Positions 36,510 to 43,887 of a stretch of DNA of 64,000 bases are shown one piece after another (the first letter of the stretch is position 1; every line of letters begins with the position of its first letter). The stretch covers positions 124,001-188,000 of the forward strand of contig JAGKWR010000001.1 of the NCBI GenBank assembly GCA_021151765.1. Reading direction: 5' to 3'. The DNA comes from Alphaproteobacteria bacterium. GTDB taxonomy: Bacteria > Pseudomonadota > Alphaproteobacteria > Rickettsiales > UBA1997. Below the pieces are notes generated by a model that searched no databases, was not told the origin of the DNA, and saw nothing but the letters and a program-made list of their open reading frames with translations. A program made the position numbers and the translations under genes.

Positions 36510-37742
36510 CTACCATTTACGTTCAAACTTTTTGCGCAAAATAATCGCTACCAAATTGAACAAAATTAAGAAGCCTAAAAGTACTAAAATTGCTGCTGCA
36601 GTTTTTTCCGCGAAACCAATTTCTGGAGAATCTGACCACAAATAAATTTGTACTGGCAATACAGTTGTAGGATCGGTGAAGTTTTGTGGAATATCGGCAA
36701 TAAAAGCAACCATACCAATCATCAGAAGTGGCGCAGTTTCGCCAAGAGCGCGCGAAATCGCCAAGATTGTTCCCGTCATAATTCCCGGAATTGACAGCGG
36801 CAGTAAATGATGCCACATAATTTGTACTTTCGATGCTCCAAGCGCCATGGCACCATCGGAAATTGATTTAGGAATAGAGCGAATCGTGTTGCGTGTTGCG
36901 ATGATAATTACTGGCAAAACCAGCATGAATAAAGTCATGCCCCCGACCAAACTTGACGAGCGCGGTAAATAGAAAAATTGCAAATAAACCGTCAATCCAA
37001 GCAAGCCGTAAATAATTGAAGGAATGGCTGCGAGGTTGTTAATACTGATTTCGATGATATCGGTGATGCGATTTTTCGGAGCGAATTCTTCCAAATAAAA
37101 AGCACACATTACACCAATTGGGAAAGCTAATCCGAGGAAAATTACCATAACTAGAATTGATCCTGATAAACCAGCGCCAATGCCTGCGATTTCTGGCTCA
37201 CGCGAATCAGCAAAGCGGAAAAAATTCCAGTTAAAATCAGTGCGAATATTTTTTTCAGCGATCAATTTATCAGCCCAAATTTTTTGTTTTTCGCTTAAAT
37301 TTCCGGCCAATTTATGTTTGAAATAAACGTCAATTTTTGATGAGGACGACAACCAAAAAACGCCTTTTTTACCCATTAATTCTTGATGGTCAGCAACCTG
37401 TTTTTCCAACTCTAAAGGTGCTATTTTGCTGATCATTTGATAAAGCGCCGCAGTTTCAATTAGTGAAGAAGCATCAGGGAATTGTTGCTGCAAAGATTGT
37501 TTGACCAATCGACGATAATTGAGCTGATTATTTTCAGAATTTTGCGCGATTGATTGCTCAGATAAGTCAACATTTAAAGCAATTTTAGTTTGTAAAAAAG
37601 CGCTGCTACTTTTGCTGAAAATCATGGCGAACAAAATCACCAAAAAAGCCAACGAAAAAGCGATTGCCAACTGTCCAAAGAATTTAAAACGAGCTTCTTT
37701 GGCGTGACGTTTTTTAAGATTTTTAATTTCTAATTTTGCCAT
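36510..37742 (-). CDS. pstA: Phosphate ABC transporter permease PstA with long N-terminal insert
   Basis: PstA is one of two membrane subunits of the high-affinity phosphate importer. The 410-residue protein has a first membrane span near residues 25-47 and then about 140 residues of periplasmic-type sequence (DUF3333-like), unlike the roughly 290-residue E. coli form. The normal permease domain follows, with GIGAGLSGSILV, IISINNLAAIPSIIYGLLGL-type spans and the EAA-type loop SDGAMALGASKVQIMWHHLLP. It starts 1 bp after pstC ends. Neither pstB nor pstS is in the window. Confidence 0.92.
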   Translation of the reverse strand: MAKLEIKNLKKRHAKEARFKFFGQLAIAFSLAFLVILFAMIFSKSSSAFLQTKIALNVDLSEQSIAQNSENNQLNYRRLVKQSLQQQFPDASSLIETAALYQMISKIAPLELEKQVADHQELMGKKGVFWLSSSSKIDVYFKHKLAGNLSEKQKIWADKLIAEKNIRTDFNWNFFRFADSREPEIAGIGAGLSGSILVMVIFLGLAFPIGVMCAFYLEEFAPKNRITDIIEISINNLAAIPSIIYGLLGLTVYLQFFYLPRSSSLVGGMTLFMLVLPVIIIATRNTIRSIPKSISDGAMALGASKVQIMWHHLLPLSIPGIMTGTILAISRALGETAPLLMIGMVAFIADIPQNFTDPTTVLPVQIYLWSDSPEIGFAEKTAAAILVLLGFLILFNLVAIILRKKFERKW

Positions 37743-37743
37743 T

Positions 37744-39009
37744 TTAGCCGTATTTTTTCTTGTAATTTTTGATCACCACCAACGCGATGATGTTGAAGAT
37801 AAATGTGAAAATGAACAATGTTAAAGCCAATGCGAAAGCCGCTAAGGTTTTTGGGCTGTTGAATTCTTGATCGCCGACCAACAACGTAACAATTTGTGCA
37901 GTTGCAGTTGTTACAGAATCAAGCGGATTGAATGTTAATTTGGCGACCAAACCAGCAGCCATTACAACAATCATGGTTTCGCCAATAGCGCGTGAAACGG
38001 CCAAAATAATTGCACCAACAATTGATGGCATTGCTGAAGGAATTACGACTTTTTTAATCATTTCTGATTTAGTGCTGCCCATGGCTAAAGCACCGTCTTT
38101 CAAGGATTGCGGTACGGCGTTGAGTGCGTCGTCAGTGAGTGACAAAACAAAAGGAATAATCATTACGCCCATTACAAAACCAGCTGACAAAGCACTTTCT
38201 GAGGCAATATCAATGCCGATTTGTGCGAATAAATGTTTGAAAAATGGTGCGATGGTCATCACGGCGAAATAGCCGTAAACAACGGTCGGAACGCCAGCCA
38301 AGATTTCTAAAATTGGTTTCAAATAATCACGAACTTTAGCTTTGGCATACATACACAAATAAATTGCTGCCATAATTCCAACTGGCACGGCAACCAACAT
38401 TGCAATTAATGTGATTAACAAAGTTCCTAAAAAAACTGGAACAATGCCAAATGAACTTTGACCGACTGACTGTTCAGAAGTAACCGCCATTTGTGGATTC
38501 CACACCGTGCCAAATAAGAAATCAGTGACGCTGACCATTTTAAAAAACTTCAGCGCTTCAAACAAAATCGAAACTGTGGTGATGATTGTAATTAGAATTC
38601 CGATGCCAGCGGTGATTGACAAAACAAGCTTTGAGACTGATTCAATGTGATTTTTTGAGCTAAATTTTTTGTCGTACAAAAACTTAGTTAAGCAAAAAAT
38701 AATAATTGTGGTGGAAGTTAGCGCGATAAATTTTGTAACCACACTTAAAGGTGCGAAAATGATTGCGCCGAAAATAGCTAAACACCACAGCGCAAAGCAA
38801 TAAACATAATGAATTGGCAATGAACTAACGTTTGATTTAGCAGCATTGTTGTTGGTTTTGTTTTGCTGTGATTCAAGGCGTAATTTTTTAAGCTTTTTAT
38901 TTAGAAGAGCCGAAAAAATCGCGATTAGAACTATTGAAAATAAAAGGAATTGCACGATTACTAAGATTGATTTTGATTGATTCGCACTTGCTGAAAAAGA
39001 TTCAATCAT
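37744..39009 (-). CDS. pstC: Phosphate ABC transporter permease PstC
   Basis: PstC pairs with PstA in the phosphate importer. The 421-residue protein has an N-terminal extension with three hydrophobic spans (about residues 15-37, 70-95, 95-115). The permease core follows: FLFGTVWNPQM, FGIVPVFLGTLLITLIAMLV, ILEILAGVPTVVYGYFA and the cytoplasmic-loop motif LKDGALAMGSTKSEMIKKVVIPSA. It is first in the pstC-pstA-folP unit and diverges from an EamA gene across about 40 bp. Confidence 0.93.
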   Translation of the reverse strand: MIESFSASANQSKSILVIVQFLLFSIVLIAIFSALLNKKLKKLRLESQQNKTNNNAAKSNVSSLPIHYVYCFALWCLAIFGAIIFAPLSVVTKFIALTSTTIIIFCLTKFLYDKKFSSKNHIESVSKLVLSITAGIGILITIITTVSILFEALKFFKMVSVTDFLFGTVWNPQMAVTSEQSVGQSSFGIVPVFLGTLLITLIAMLVAVPVGIMAAIYLCMYAKAKVRDYLKPILEILAGVPTVVYGYFAVMTIAPFFKHLFAQIGIDIASESALSAGFVMGVMIIPFVLSLTDDALNAVPQSLKDGALAMGSTKSEMIKKVVIPSAMPSIVGAIILAVSRAIGETMIVVMAAGLVAKLTFNPLDSVTTATAQIVTLLVGDQEFNSPKTLAAFALALTLFIFTFIFNIIALVVIKNYKKKYG

Positions 39010-39050
39010 TTTGCAAATAACGATTTTTAAATCAATTACGACTTACGTTT

Positions 39051-39956
39051 ATGAGCCTTGGTGCTAGAAATTTTTTGTTACTTCTGACCTTGGCTGGGTG
39101 TTGGGGACCATCTTTTTTGTTCATCAAAATTGCAGTTGAATATGTGCCTCCAATCGCCATTACTGCAATTCGCATGGGTATCGGAGCGACAATCTTATTT
39201 GTGATTTTAACGCTGAAATCTATCAAAATTCCGCCACTTAAACCAGTTTTAAAAATATTCACTATTTCAGCTTTGCTGCAAGGTGCAGTGCCTTTTTCGC
39301 TTTTTGGTTTTGCCGAAAAGACGGTTGATAGCGCATTTGCTGCGATAGTTGGTGGTGCTGCTCCTTTATTTGCAATGGTTATGGCTCATTATTGTTTTGC
39401 TAATGATCGTATGACTAAAGCAAAAATTTATGGCGCGATACTTGGTTTTGGCGGTGTTTTTTTGTTAATTTTGCCAACAATTTTTTCAGCGCATGCGGAA
39501 ATTTTCGGCGTTTTGATTTTATTGTGCGCCGCTATTTGCTATGCTTCAGCATTTGTTTACTCGAAAAAATTTATCAAAGTTACCGACTTTCAACCTTTCG
39601 TAATTCCTTTCATCCAGCTGGTGATTTCTTTCGTAATTTTAACAGTTACCAGCGCGATTTTTGAAGATCACTCTAACATGAAAAACGCTTCGCAAGCGGC
39701 AATAATATCACTTTGCGGGCTCGGAGTTATCGGCACGGCAATCGCTTTTGTGATTTATTATAAACTGATCGAATATACCAGTGTGACGTATATTTCGATG
39801 GTGAATTATTTATTGCCGGTGTTTGGAACGGTGTTGGGAATGTTGATTTTAAACGAGCAATTAAGTTGGAACGATTATTTGGGTGGAATATTGATTCTAT
39901 TCGGCGTAATGACCGCCAACGGTGTGATAAATTTCAAAAAATTCTTAGGAAAATAA
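39051..39956 (+). CDS. EamA/DMT-family transporter
   Basis: A 301-residue drug/metabolite transporter-superfamily protein with ten membrane spans and two EamA repeats. The first repeat includes LLTLAGCWGPSFLFIKIAVEY and the second FVYSKKFIKVTDFQPF to YLGGILILFGVM. The substrate is unknown; relatives export amino acids or metabolites. Its stop overlaps the rsmE start by one base (TAATG), so it is probably co-translated with an rRNA methyltransferase gene, with no functional link evident. Confidence 0.9.
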   Translation: MSLGARNFLLLLTLAGCWGPSFLFIKIAVEYVPPIAITAIRMGIGATILFVILTLKSIKIPPLKPVLKIFTISALLQGAVPFSLFGFAEKTVDSAFAAIVGGAAPLFAMVMAHYCFANDRMTKAKIYGAILGFGGVFLLILPTIFSAHAEIFGVLILLCAAICYASAFVYSKKFIKVTDFQPFVIPFIQLVISFVILTVTSAIFEDHSNMKNASQAAIISLCGLGVIGTAIAFVIYYKLIEYTSVTYISMVNYLLPVFGTVLGMLILNEQLSWNDYLGGILILFGVMTANGVINFKKFLGK

Positions 39957-40726
39957 TGGCAAAAATTCGTCTATTTGTAACAGAAAAAAATCTCGAGCTG
40001 GGCGCGCAAATAAAAATTAGCGAAGGCGATTTTGATTATTTGACTAAAGTTATGCGGCAAAAAATTGCTGACGTTATTTACGTTTTTAACGGCGTGAATG
40101 GCGAGTTTGAGGCGGAAATCAAGCAAATTGAAAAGAAGTTTTTGATCGCGCAAATAGTAAAAAAAATAGCTGATTTGCGCACAGTTCCAAATATCACTTT
40201 AGCTTTTGCTTTAGTAAAAAATGTGCGTGTTGATTTCATCGCAGCAAAAGCTACAGAGCTTGGCGTGGCAACGCTGCAACCTATCGTTACGCAACACACA
40301 ATTGTTGATAAAATTAATTTAGAACGCTTCAGCGCCAACGTCAAAGAAGCTTGCGAACAGTGCGAGCGCAACGATTTTCCGCAAGTTTTTGACGTAAAAA
40401 AATTAGATAAATTTCTAACTCAAAAAGATGCTGAAGAAAAAATATTTATCTTGTGCGACGAGTCTGGGCAGGCCCAGAAAGCCAGTGAAGTTTTAGAGAA
40501 GTTGCATCAATCAAAACAAAATCAAGCACAAGAAATTGTAATTTTAATCGGACCGGAAGGTGGTTTTTCCCAAAGCGAATTTGCAAAAATGCGTGAGTTG
40601 AAAAATCTATACGCAATCTCGTTGGGGCCAAGAATATTGCGTGCCGACACCGCTATGATCGCCGCTTTAACTTTAGTTCAAGAATTTTTGGGCGACTTCA
40701 ATTTAAAACCGAGGTTTCAAAATTAA
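39956..40726 (+). CDS. rsmE: 16S rRNA (uracil-1498-N3) methyltransferase
   Basis: RsmE methylates U1498 of 16S rRNA. The 256-residue SPOUT-family protein has AKATELGVATLQPIVTQHT, EACEQCERNDFP, ILIGPEGGFSQSEF and LGPRILRADTAMIAAL, which together form the knotted SAM site. I chose the ATG at 39956, overlapping the EamA stop by one base; a longer frame starting within EamA would add 30 unrelated residues. The stop in turn overlaps the next gene's ATG. Confidence 0.95.
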   Translation: MAKIRLFVTEKNLELGAQIKISEGDFDYLTKVMRQKIADVIYVFNGVNGEFEAEIKQIEKKFLIAQIVKKIADLRTVPNITLAFALVKNVRVDFIAAKATELGVATLQPIVTQHTIVDKINLERFSANVKEACEQCERNDFPQVFDVKKLDKFLTQKDAEEKIFILCDESGQAQKASEVLEKLHQSKQNQAQEIVILIGPEGGFSQSEFAKMRELKNLYAISLGPRILRADTAMIAALTLVQEFLGDFNLKPRFQN

Positions 40727-41208
40727 TGCGTAATTTTCTAATAATTTTTTGTTTGTTTTTATTTTCAGAAAATAGCTCGCAAGCAGCAGAAAATAAGGTT
40801 GAACGTCAATTGGTCGCGCAAGATTTAAATGGTGAAACCATCGATTTAGCCAAGTTACGCGGTAAAGTTGTAATCGTAAATTTTTGGGCCGAATGGTGCC
40901 AAAATTGTTTGCACGAAATGCAAGTTTTGCAAAGTTTGTATTCTGCCTATAAAGATCAAGGCCTTGAAATTATTGGCGTCAGCATCGATAAAAAACGTGA
41001 AATGCAAAAAGTTTTACAACGCGCCGCGCGAGTTTCTTATCCAAACGCTTTGCTAGAAAATGCCAGCCAAAACAATTTCCCCGACATCACCGCTTTGCCC
41101 ACAACTTACATAATTGATCAACAAGGTCGCGAAGTCGCAATGCTGCGCGGCGACAACCCCGCCCAAAACTTTATTCAGATATTGTTGCCGCTGTTTTATA
41201 AGAAATAA
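40726..41208 (+). CDS. TlpA/ResA-type exported thioredoxin-fold protein
   Basis: The 160-residue protein has an N-terminal signal segment (residues 1-20, LIIFCLFLFSENSSQA), then an AhpC/TlpA-like fold: VIVNFWAEWCQNCLHEM with redox Cys58 and Cys61, IIGVSIDKKREMQ, and ALPTTYIIDQQG with the cis-Pro. It is probably a periplasmic, membrane-released or anchored reductase, maybe linked to cytochrome c maturation (CcmB is encoded at 62 kb). Its ATG overlaps the rsmE stop. Confidence 0.9.
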   Translation: MRNFLIIFCLFLFSENSSQAAENKVERQLVAQDLNGETIDLAKLRGKVVIVNFWAEWCQNCLHEMQVLQSLYSAYKDQGLEIIGVSIDKKREMQKVLQRAARVSYPNALLENASQNNFPDITALPTTYIIDQQGREVAMLRGDNPAQNFIQILLPLFYKK

Positions 41209-41233
41209 TGGATTAGTGCTATTAACTTTTAAT

Positions 41234-42022
41234 TTAGAATGGGGGTTTGTGTAAATCCGATTTTTTGATTGGGGTTGAAAGACCAAGATGCTTTATCATT
41301 TGCGTGATTTCTTTTTCAAAATCTTTTGTGGAGTTAGGAGATAAAACAATTTCTTGGATTAGTTCTGACAAATTCACATCAATGAAAACACCAGCTTCTG
41401 AATCGGAGATTTTGCCGCCATCTTCTTTCAAAAACCCTCGATGATAAAGGGCTCTGACTTCATTTTCTGTTTTATATTCATCTCTTTTGAGTAAGTAAGG
41501 ACGAAAGAAGTTTTCAAAAAGTGGTTTATTTAAATAAGATTGAGGATCTTTTTCGGAATAATAGTCGACTGATCCAATATTAATTCCTTCTTTAGTCGAT
41601 AACAAAGAGCTTTTTAGTTTCAAAATATTGGTTTTAAGACATATCCCAGTTGATAGATCGGAATATAATTTCCACAAGGCTTCGTATTCATGATCAGATT
41701 TACAAAAGGATAAAACGAAATTATTTTTTCTATTTGGAAAATGAAAATTTCTTAGCATCAAGTAAATCTGTTCGGCTTTATTTTTTTGTTGCGCAGGATT
41801 AAGATCTAATTCTTTGGAACAATGTTTCTCCCAATCTTGAATATTATATTCATAAACCCATCTTGGATAGCATCCTTCCATAGGATCATCAAATTTATCG
41901 GAGCGACAAAAAAACAATTGTGAACGGTTAATTAGGCTCGAGAATTTGTAAAAGTTCATGTATTTACAAATAACGGTTTCATCATCTGGAGTTGTGAATT
42001 CTGGGTGTATTTCAAAGGGCAT
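41234..42022 (-). CDS. DUF2971-domain protein
   Basis: The 262-residue protein matches DUF2971: ICKYMNFYKFSSLINRSQLFFCRSDKFDDPMEG near the N-terminus (in parts), a middle block SFCKSDHEYEALWKLYS, and a downstream YKTENEVRALYH region. The function is unknown; members occur in accessory and defence-rich islands. It lies 12 bp after a RelE-like toxin gene on the same strand, as the third gene of a probable toxin-antitoxin operon. There is no signal peptide. Confidence 0.85.
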   Translation of the reverse strand: MPFEIHPEFTTPDDETVICKYMNFYKFSSLINRSQLFFCRSDKFDDPMEGCYPRWVYEYNIQDWEKHCSKELDLNPAQQKNKAEQIYLMLRNFHFPNRKNNFVLSFCKSDHEYEALWKLYSDLSTGICLKTNILKLKSSLLSTKEGINIGSVDYYSEKDPQSYLNKPLFENFFRPYLLKRDEYKTENEVRALYHRGFLKEDGGKISDSEAGVFIDVNLSELIQEIVLSPNSTKDFEKEITQMIKHLGLSTPIKKSDLHKPPF

Positions 42023-42034
42023 TTTTTTGGATAT

Positions 42035-42427
42035 TTAATTGTTTTGGCTGTGTTGATTATTTTCTAAATATTTCGCCACAAACTCATAATCCATATCGCT
42101 ATCATCTCTCTCTTTGAAATAAATTTCCAAGAACTCCACCTCAAGTTTTTCAGGATAAAAAGCGTAAATTATTCTAATGCCACTGCGGTTTCCTTTCCCT
42201 TTAAGAGCTTTGCAGGAAAATTTTTTGAGCTTATAAATTTGAACAATTTTTTTATCGAATTTTGGAACTAACCAAACTGCTTCGTTGCTTATTTTTTCTA
42301 GGTGAAATGCTTCGATAGCAAATTTTTGAGCAATTTCTAAATCTTCCTCAAGAGTGCGATATTTTTTTATGAGTTTCTTTAATTGCTTCTCAAATCTATC
42401 GTGGTGACGATATTTAATTTTTTTCAT
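42035..42427 (-). CDS. RelE/ParE-superfamily-like toxin
   Basis: The 130-residue basic protein resembles RelE-type toxins: a helix-rich N-terminus (FEKQLKKLIKKYRTLEEDL), KKFSCKALKGKGNRSGIRIIYAFYP with basic residues on the strand, and VEFLEIYFKERDDSDMD at the end. Many RelE toxins cleave mRNA on the ribosome. The start overlaps the antitoxin gene's end by 14 nt, the layout expected for coupled toxin and antitoxin. A DUF2971 gene follows. Activity is inferred from fold and context only. Confidence 0.78.
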   Translation of the reverse strand: MKKIKYRHHDRFEKQLKKLIKKYRTLEEDLEIAQKFAIEAFHLEKISNEAVWLVPKFDKKIVQIYKLKKFSCKALKGKGNRSGIRIIYAFYPEKLEVEFLEIYFKERDDSDMDYEFVAKYLENNQHSQNN

Positions 42428-43175
42428 AGGTTCGAACTGAGGTGTCTTTGGTGCGGTAGAAAACGGCTTCGTAAGGAATGTTTTTTCCTATTTCAGTTGA
42501 TATCCATGGAATATCTCGATGTGAGAAATCGGATAATTCTTTGGCGGTTTTATGTCCAAGTCGGGCTATTTCTTCATCAATATGTTGTAGTTCACGACCG
42601 CTAAAAACAGATAAGTCCGGATTTTTCACAGGTAAATATTTGCGCTGATCTTTGTCGAAAAATTTTGTTACTACTTCCTCTATTTCGCCATTTTCGATCA
42701 TTTCTTTTATAACTTTCGAAAACTCGCGTGGTGTTGGGCCAAAATGATTTTTGATGTAAGTCGCGCCAATCAATTGTTCTTCATATTTTTCGTAATAATC
42801 AAAGTCACAAAAATACAGAATTTTGTAAAGCACAGTTTGACCGACATTTGGCAAAGCGCCGATTTTTTGTGTAATGTAAAGCAAGGCATTTTTGAACTTT
42901 TCAACATTTTCTGCGGGAACGCTGATGCGTTCTTTTTTTGCTTGTTTTGATTCAGTCGATCTTTTTTTGAGTACGATTTCGACTTCACTCGATTCTGTAA
43001 GAATTTCTGTAACGCTAATTCCTAGATGCATTGCTAACTTATCGGCTTCAGACATTCTTAATTCTCTCTTTTTAGAAAGAATTTTAATTGCTGTAGGACG
43101 AGAAACCTCAATGATTCTTGATAATTCAGACTGAGAAATTTTATGACTAGATATGATATTTTTTAAGCTACTCAT
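42414..43175 (-). CDS. HTH plus Panacea (DUF4065/SocA-like) antitoxin
   Basis: The 253-residue protein has an N-terminal Cro/XRE-type HTH (LKNIISSHKISQSELSRII, then EVSRPTAIKILS), a linker, and a C-terminal Panacea domain: GALPNVGQTVLYKILYFCDF, then EEQLIGATYIKNHFGPTPREF and FFDKDQRKYLP. Panacea domains neutralise many unrelated toxins and are usually next to the toxin they inhibit. Here the RelE-like toxin gene overlaps by 14 nt. The HTH suggests autoregulation; a palindromic site lies upstream at 43243-43259. Confidence 0.88.
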   Translation of the reverse strand: MSSLKNIISSHKISQSELSRIIEVSRPTAIKILSKKRELRMSEADKLAMHLGISVTEILTESSEVEIVLKKRSTESKQAKKERISVPAENVEKFKNALLYITQKIGALPNVGQTVLYKILYFCDFDYYEKYEEQLIGATYIKNHFGPTPREFSKVIKEMIENGEIEEVVTKFFDKDQRKYLPVKNPDLSVFSGRELQHIDEEIARLGHKTAKELSDFSHRDIPWISTEIGKNIPYEAVFYRTKDTSVRTYEKN

Positions 43176-43242
43176 TTTGTCATTATGGTGGTTATTTATT
43201 GGCGAGTAGATTGCAGTGTGTAAAAATTATTATCAACTAATA

Positions 43243-43259
43243 TGTAAAAAATATTTACA
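43243..43259. promoter_or_regulatory. Inverted repeat, possible operator for the Panacea operon
   Basis: TGTAAA (43243-43248) and TTTACA (43254-43259) form a 17-bp inverted repeat with a 5-nt spacer. A further TGTAAAAAT half-site occurs at 43219-43227. They lie 45-85 bp before the HTH-Panacea start, where an autoregulatory operator would be expected. Confidence 0.35.
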
Positions 43260-43375
43260 GCTTAGGATGCCAATTTTTAGTAAGTGGTTTTTGGTAGATT
43301 CGGGGATCATAAAAGATTTAGACAAAAAAGTTTGAGTATTCTTGTGAGTTTCTAGAGATTAGTGCAGCAATCGAG

Positions 43376-43410
43376 GGAAAGAAAGCCCGCTTCCCACGGT
43401 CAGTCGGGCT
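43376..43410 (-). terminator. Terminator after tRNA-Ser
   Basis: On the minus strand, AGCCCG (complement at 43405-43410) pairs with CGGGCT (43384-43389), followed by TTCTTTCCC. It lies about 20 nt after the tRNA CCA end. Confidence 0.65.
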
Positions 43411-43430
43411 GTAGCGTAAGCGAAAGCGGA

Positions 43431-43523
43431 TGGCGGATGAGAAGGGATTCGAACCCTTGATAGAGCTTTTGACCCTATACACACTTTCCAGGCGTGCGCC
43501 TTCGACCACTCGGCCACTCATCC
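43431..43523 (-). tRNA. tRNA-Ser(GGA)
   Basis: A complete serine tRNA of 93 nt including encoded CCA. The acceptor is GGATGAG/CTCATCC with discriminator G, the D region is GGCCGAGTGGTCGAAGGC, and the anticodon loop CTGGAAA reads GGA. The long variable arm (GTGTGTATAGGGTCAAAAGC region) is typical of class II tRNAs, and the T loop is GTTCGAATC. The 5' end overlaps the tandem duplication on its upstream side by a few bases. Confidence 0.95.
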
Positions 43524-43640
43524 TCAATAAAAAAACTTAGTTTGTGAAACTCTGGGATTCGCTTTCGCTCATGCCCGTTGTTCACTCAAATTGACCGTTT
43601 AGGTCAATTTGCCGGAGATGAATCTCCGTCGTTCAAACCT
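43519..43640 (-). repeat. Tandem duplication upstream of tRNA-Ser, copy 1
   Basis: This 122-bp unit abuts the tRNA and includes the first bases of the tRNA gene (CATCC on the plus strand). It contains two inverted repeats, AAATTGACC-GTTTA-GGTCAATTT and CGGAGAT-GA-ATCTCCG. Copy 2 follows directly with three differences in the alignment (a shorter A-run, and two base changes). Confidence 0.95.
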
Positions 43641-43761
43641 CATCCTCAATAAAAAACTTAGTTTGTGAAACTCTGGGATTCGCTTTCGCTCATGCCCGTT
43701 ATTCACTCAAATTGACCGTTTAGGTCAATTTGCCGGAGATGAATCTCCGTCGCTCAAACCT
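43641..43761 (-). repeat. Tandem duplication upstream of tRNA-Ser, copy 2
   Basis: This 121-bp unit is about 97% identical to copy 1 and carries the same two internal inverted repeats. It also begins with CATCC, as if a junction fragment of the tRNA 5' end was duplicated. The rest of the 364-bp gap up to yidC holds only AT-rich sequence and a weak hairpin. Confidence 0.95.
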
Positions 43762-43846
43762 CAATAACTCATCTTTACGATTAAGGAAATTTAAACTTTC
43801 AGATTTGCAGATACAAAGTCTTTTCTAGCTTAAATTTAAAAATCAA

Positions 43847-43881
43847 ATCAGCGAAAACAAACTTAATTTGCTTCCGCTGAT
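43847..43881 (-). terminator. Possible yidC terminator
   Basis: ATCAGCG (43847-43853) pairs with CGCTGAT (43875-43881) around a 21-nt loop. On the minus strand it follows the yidC stop closely and leads into TTTGATTTTTAAATTT. The loop is long, so strength is moderate. Confidence 0.45.
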
Positions 43882-43887
43882 GTTTTA

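Noticed and set aside
43318..43527. Reading frame across tRNA-Ser and its terminator on the minus strand
   Set aside because: It lies over the tRNA gene and reads tRNA bases as protein; there is no family resemblance. It is a shadow of the RNA gene.
43519..43761. CRISPR array
   Set aside because: There are only two long head-to-tail units with no separate spacers and no cas genes in the window.
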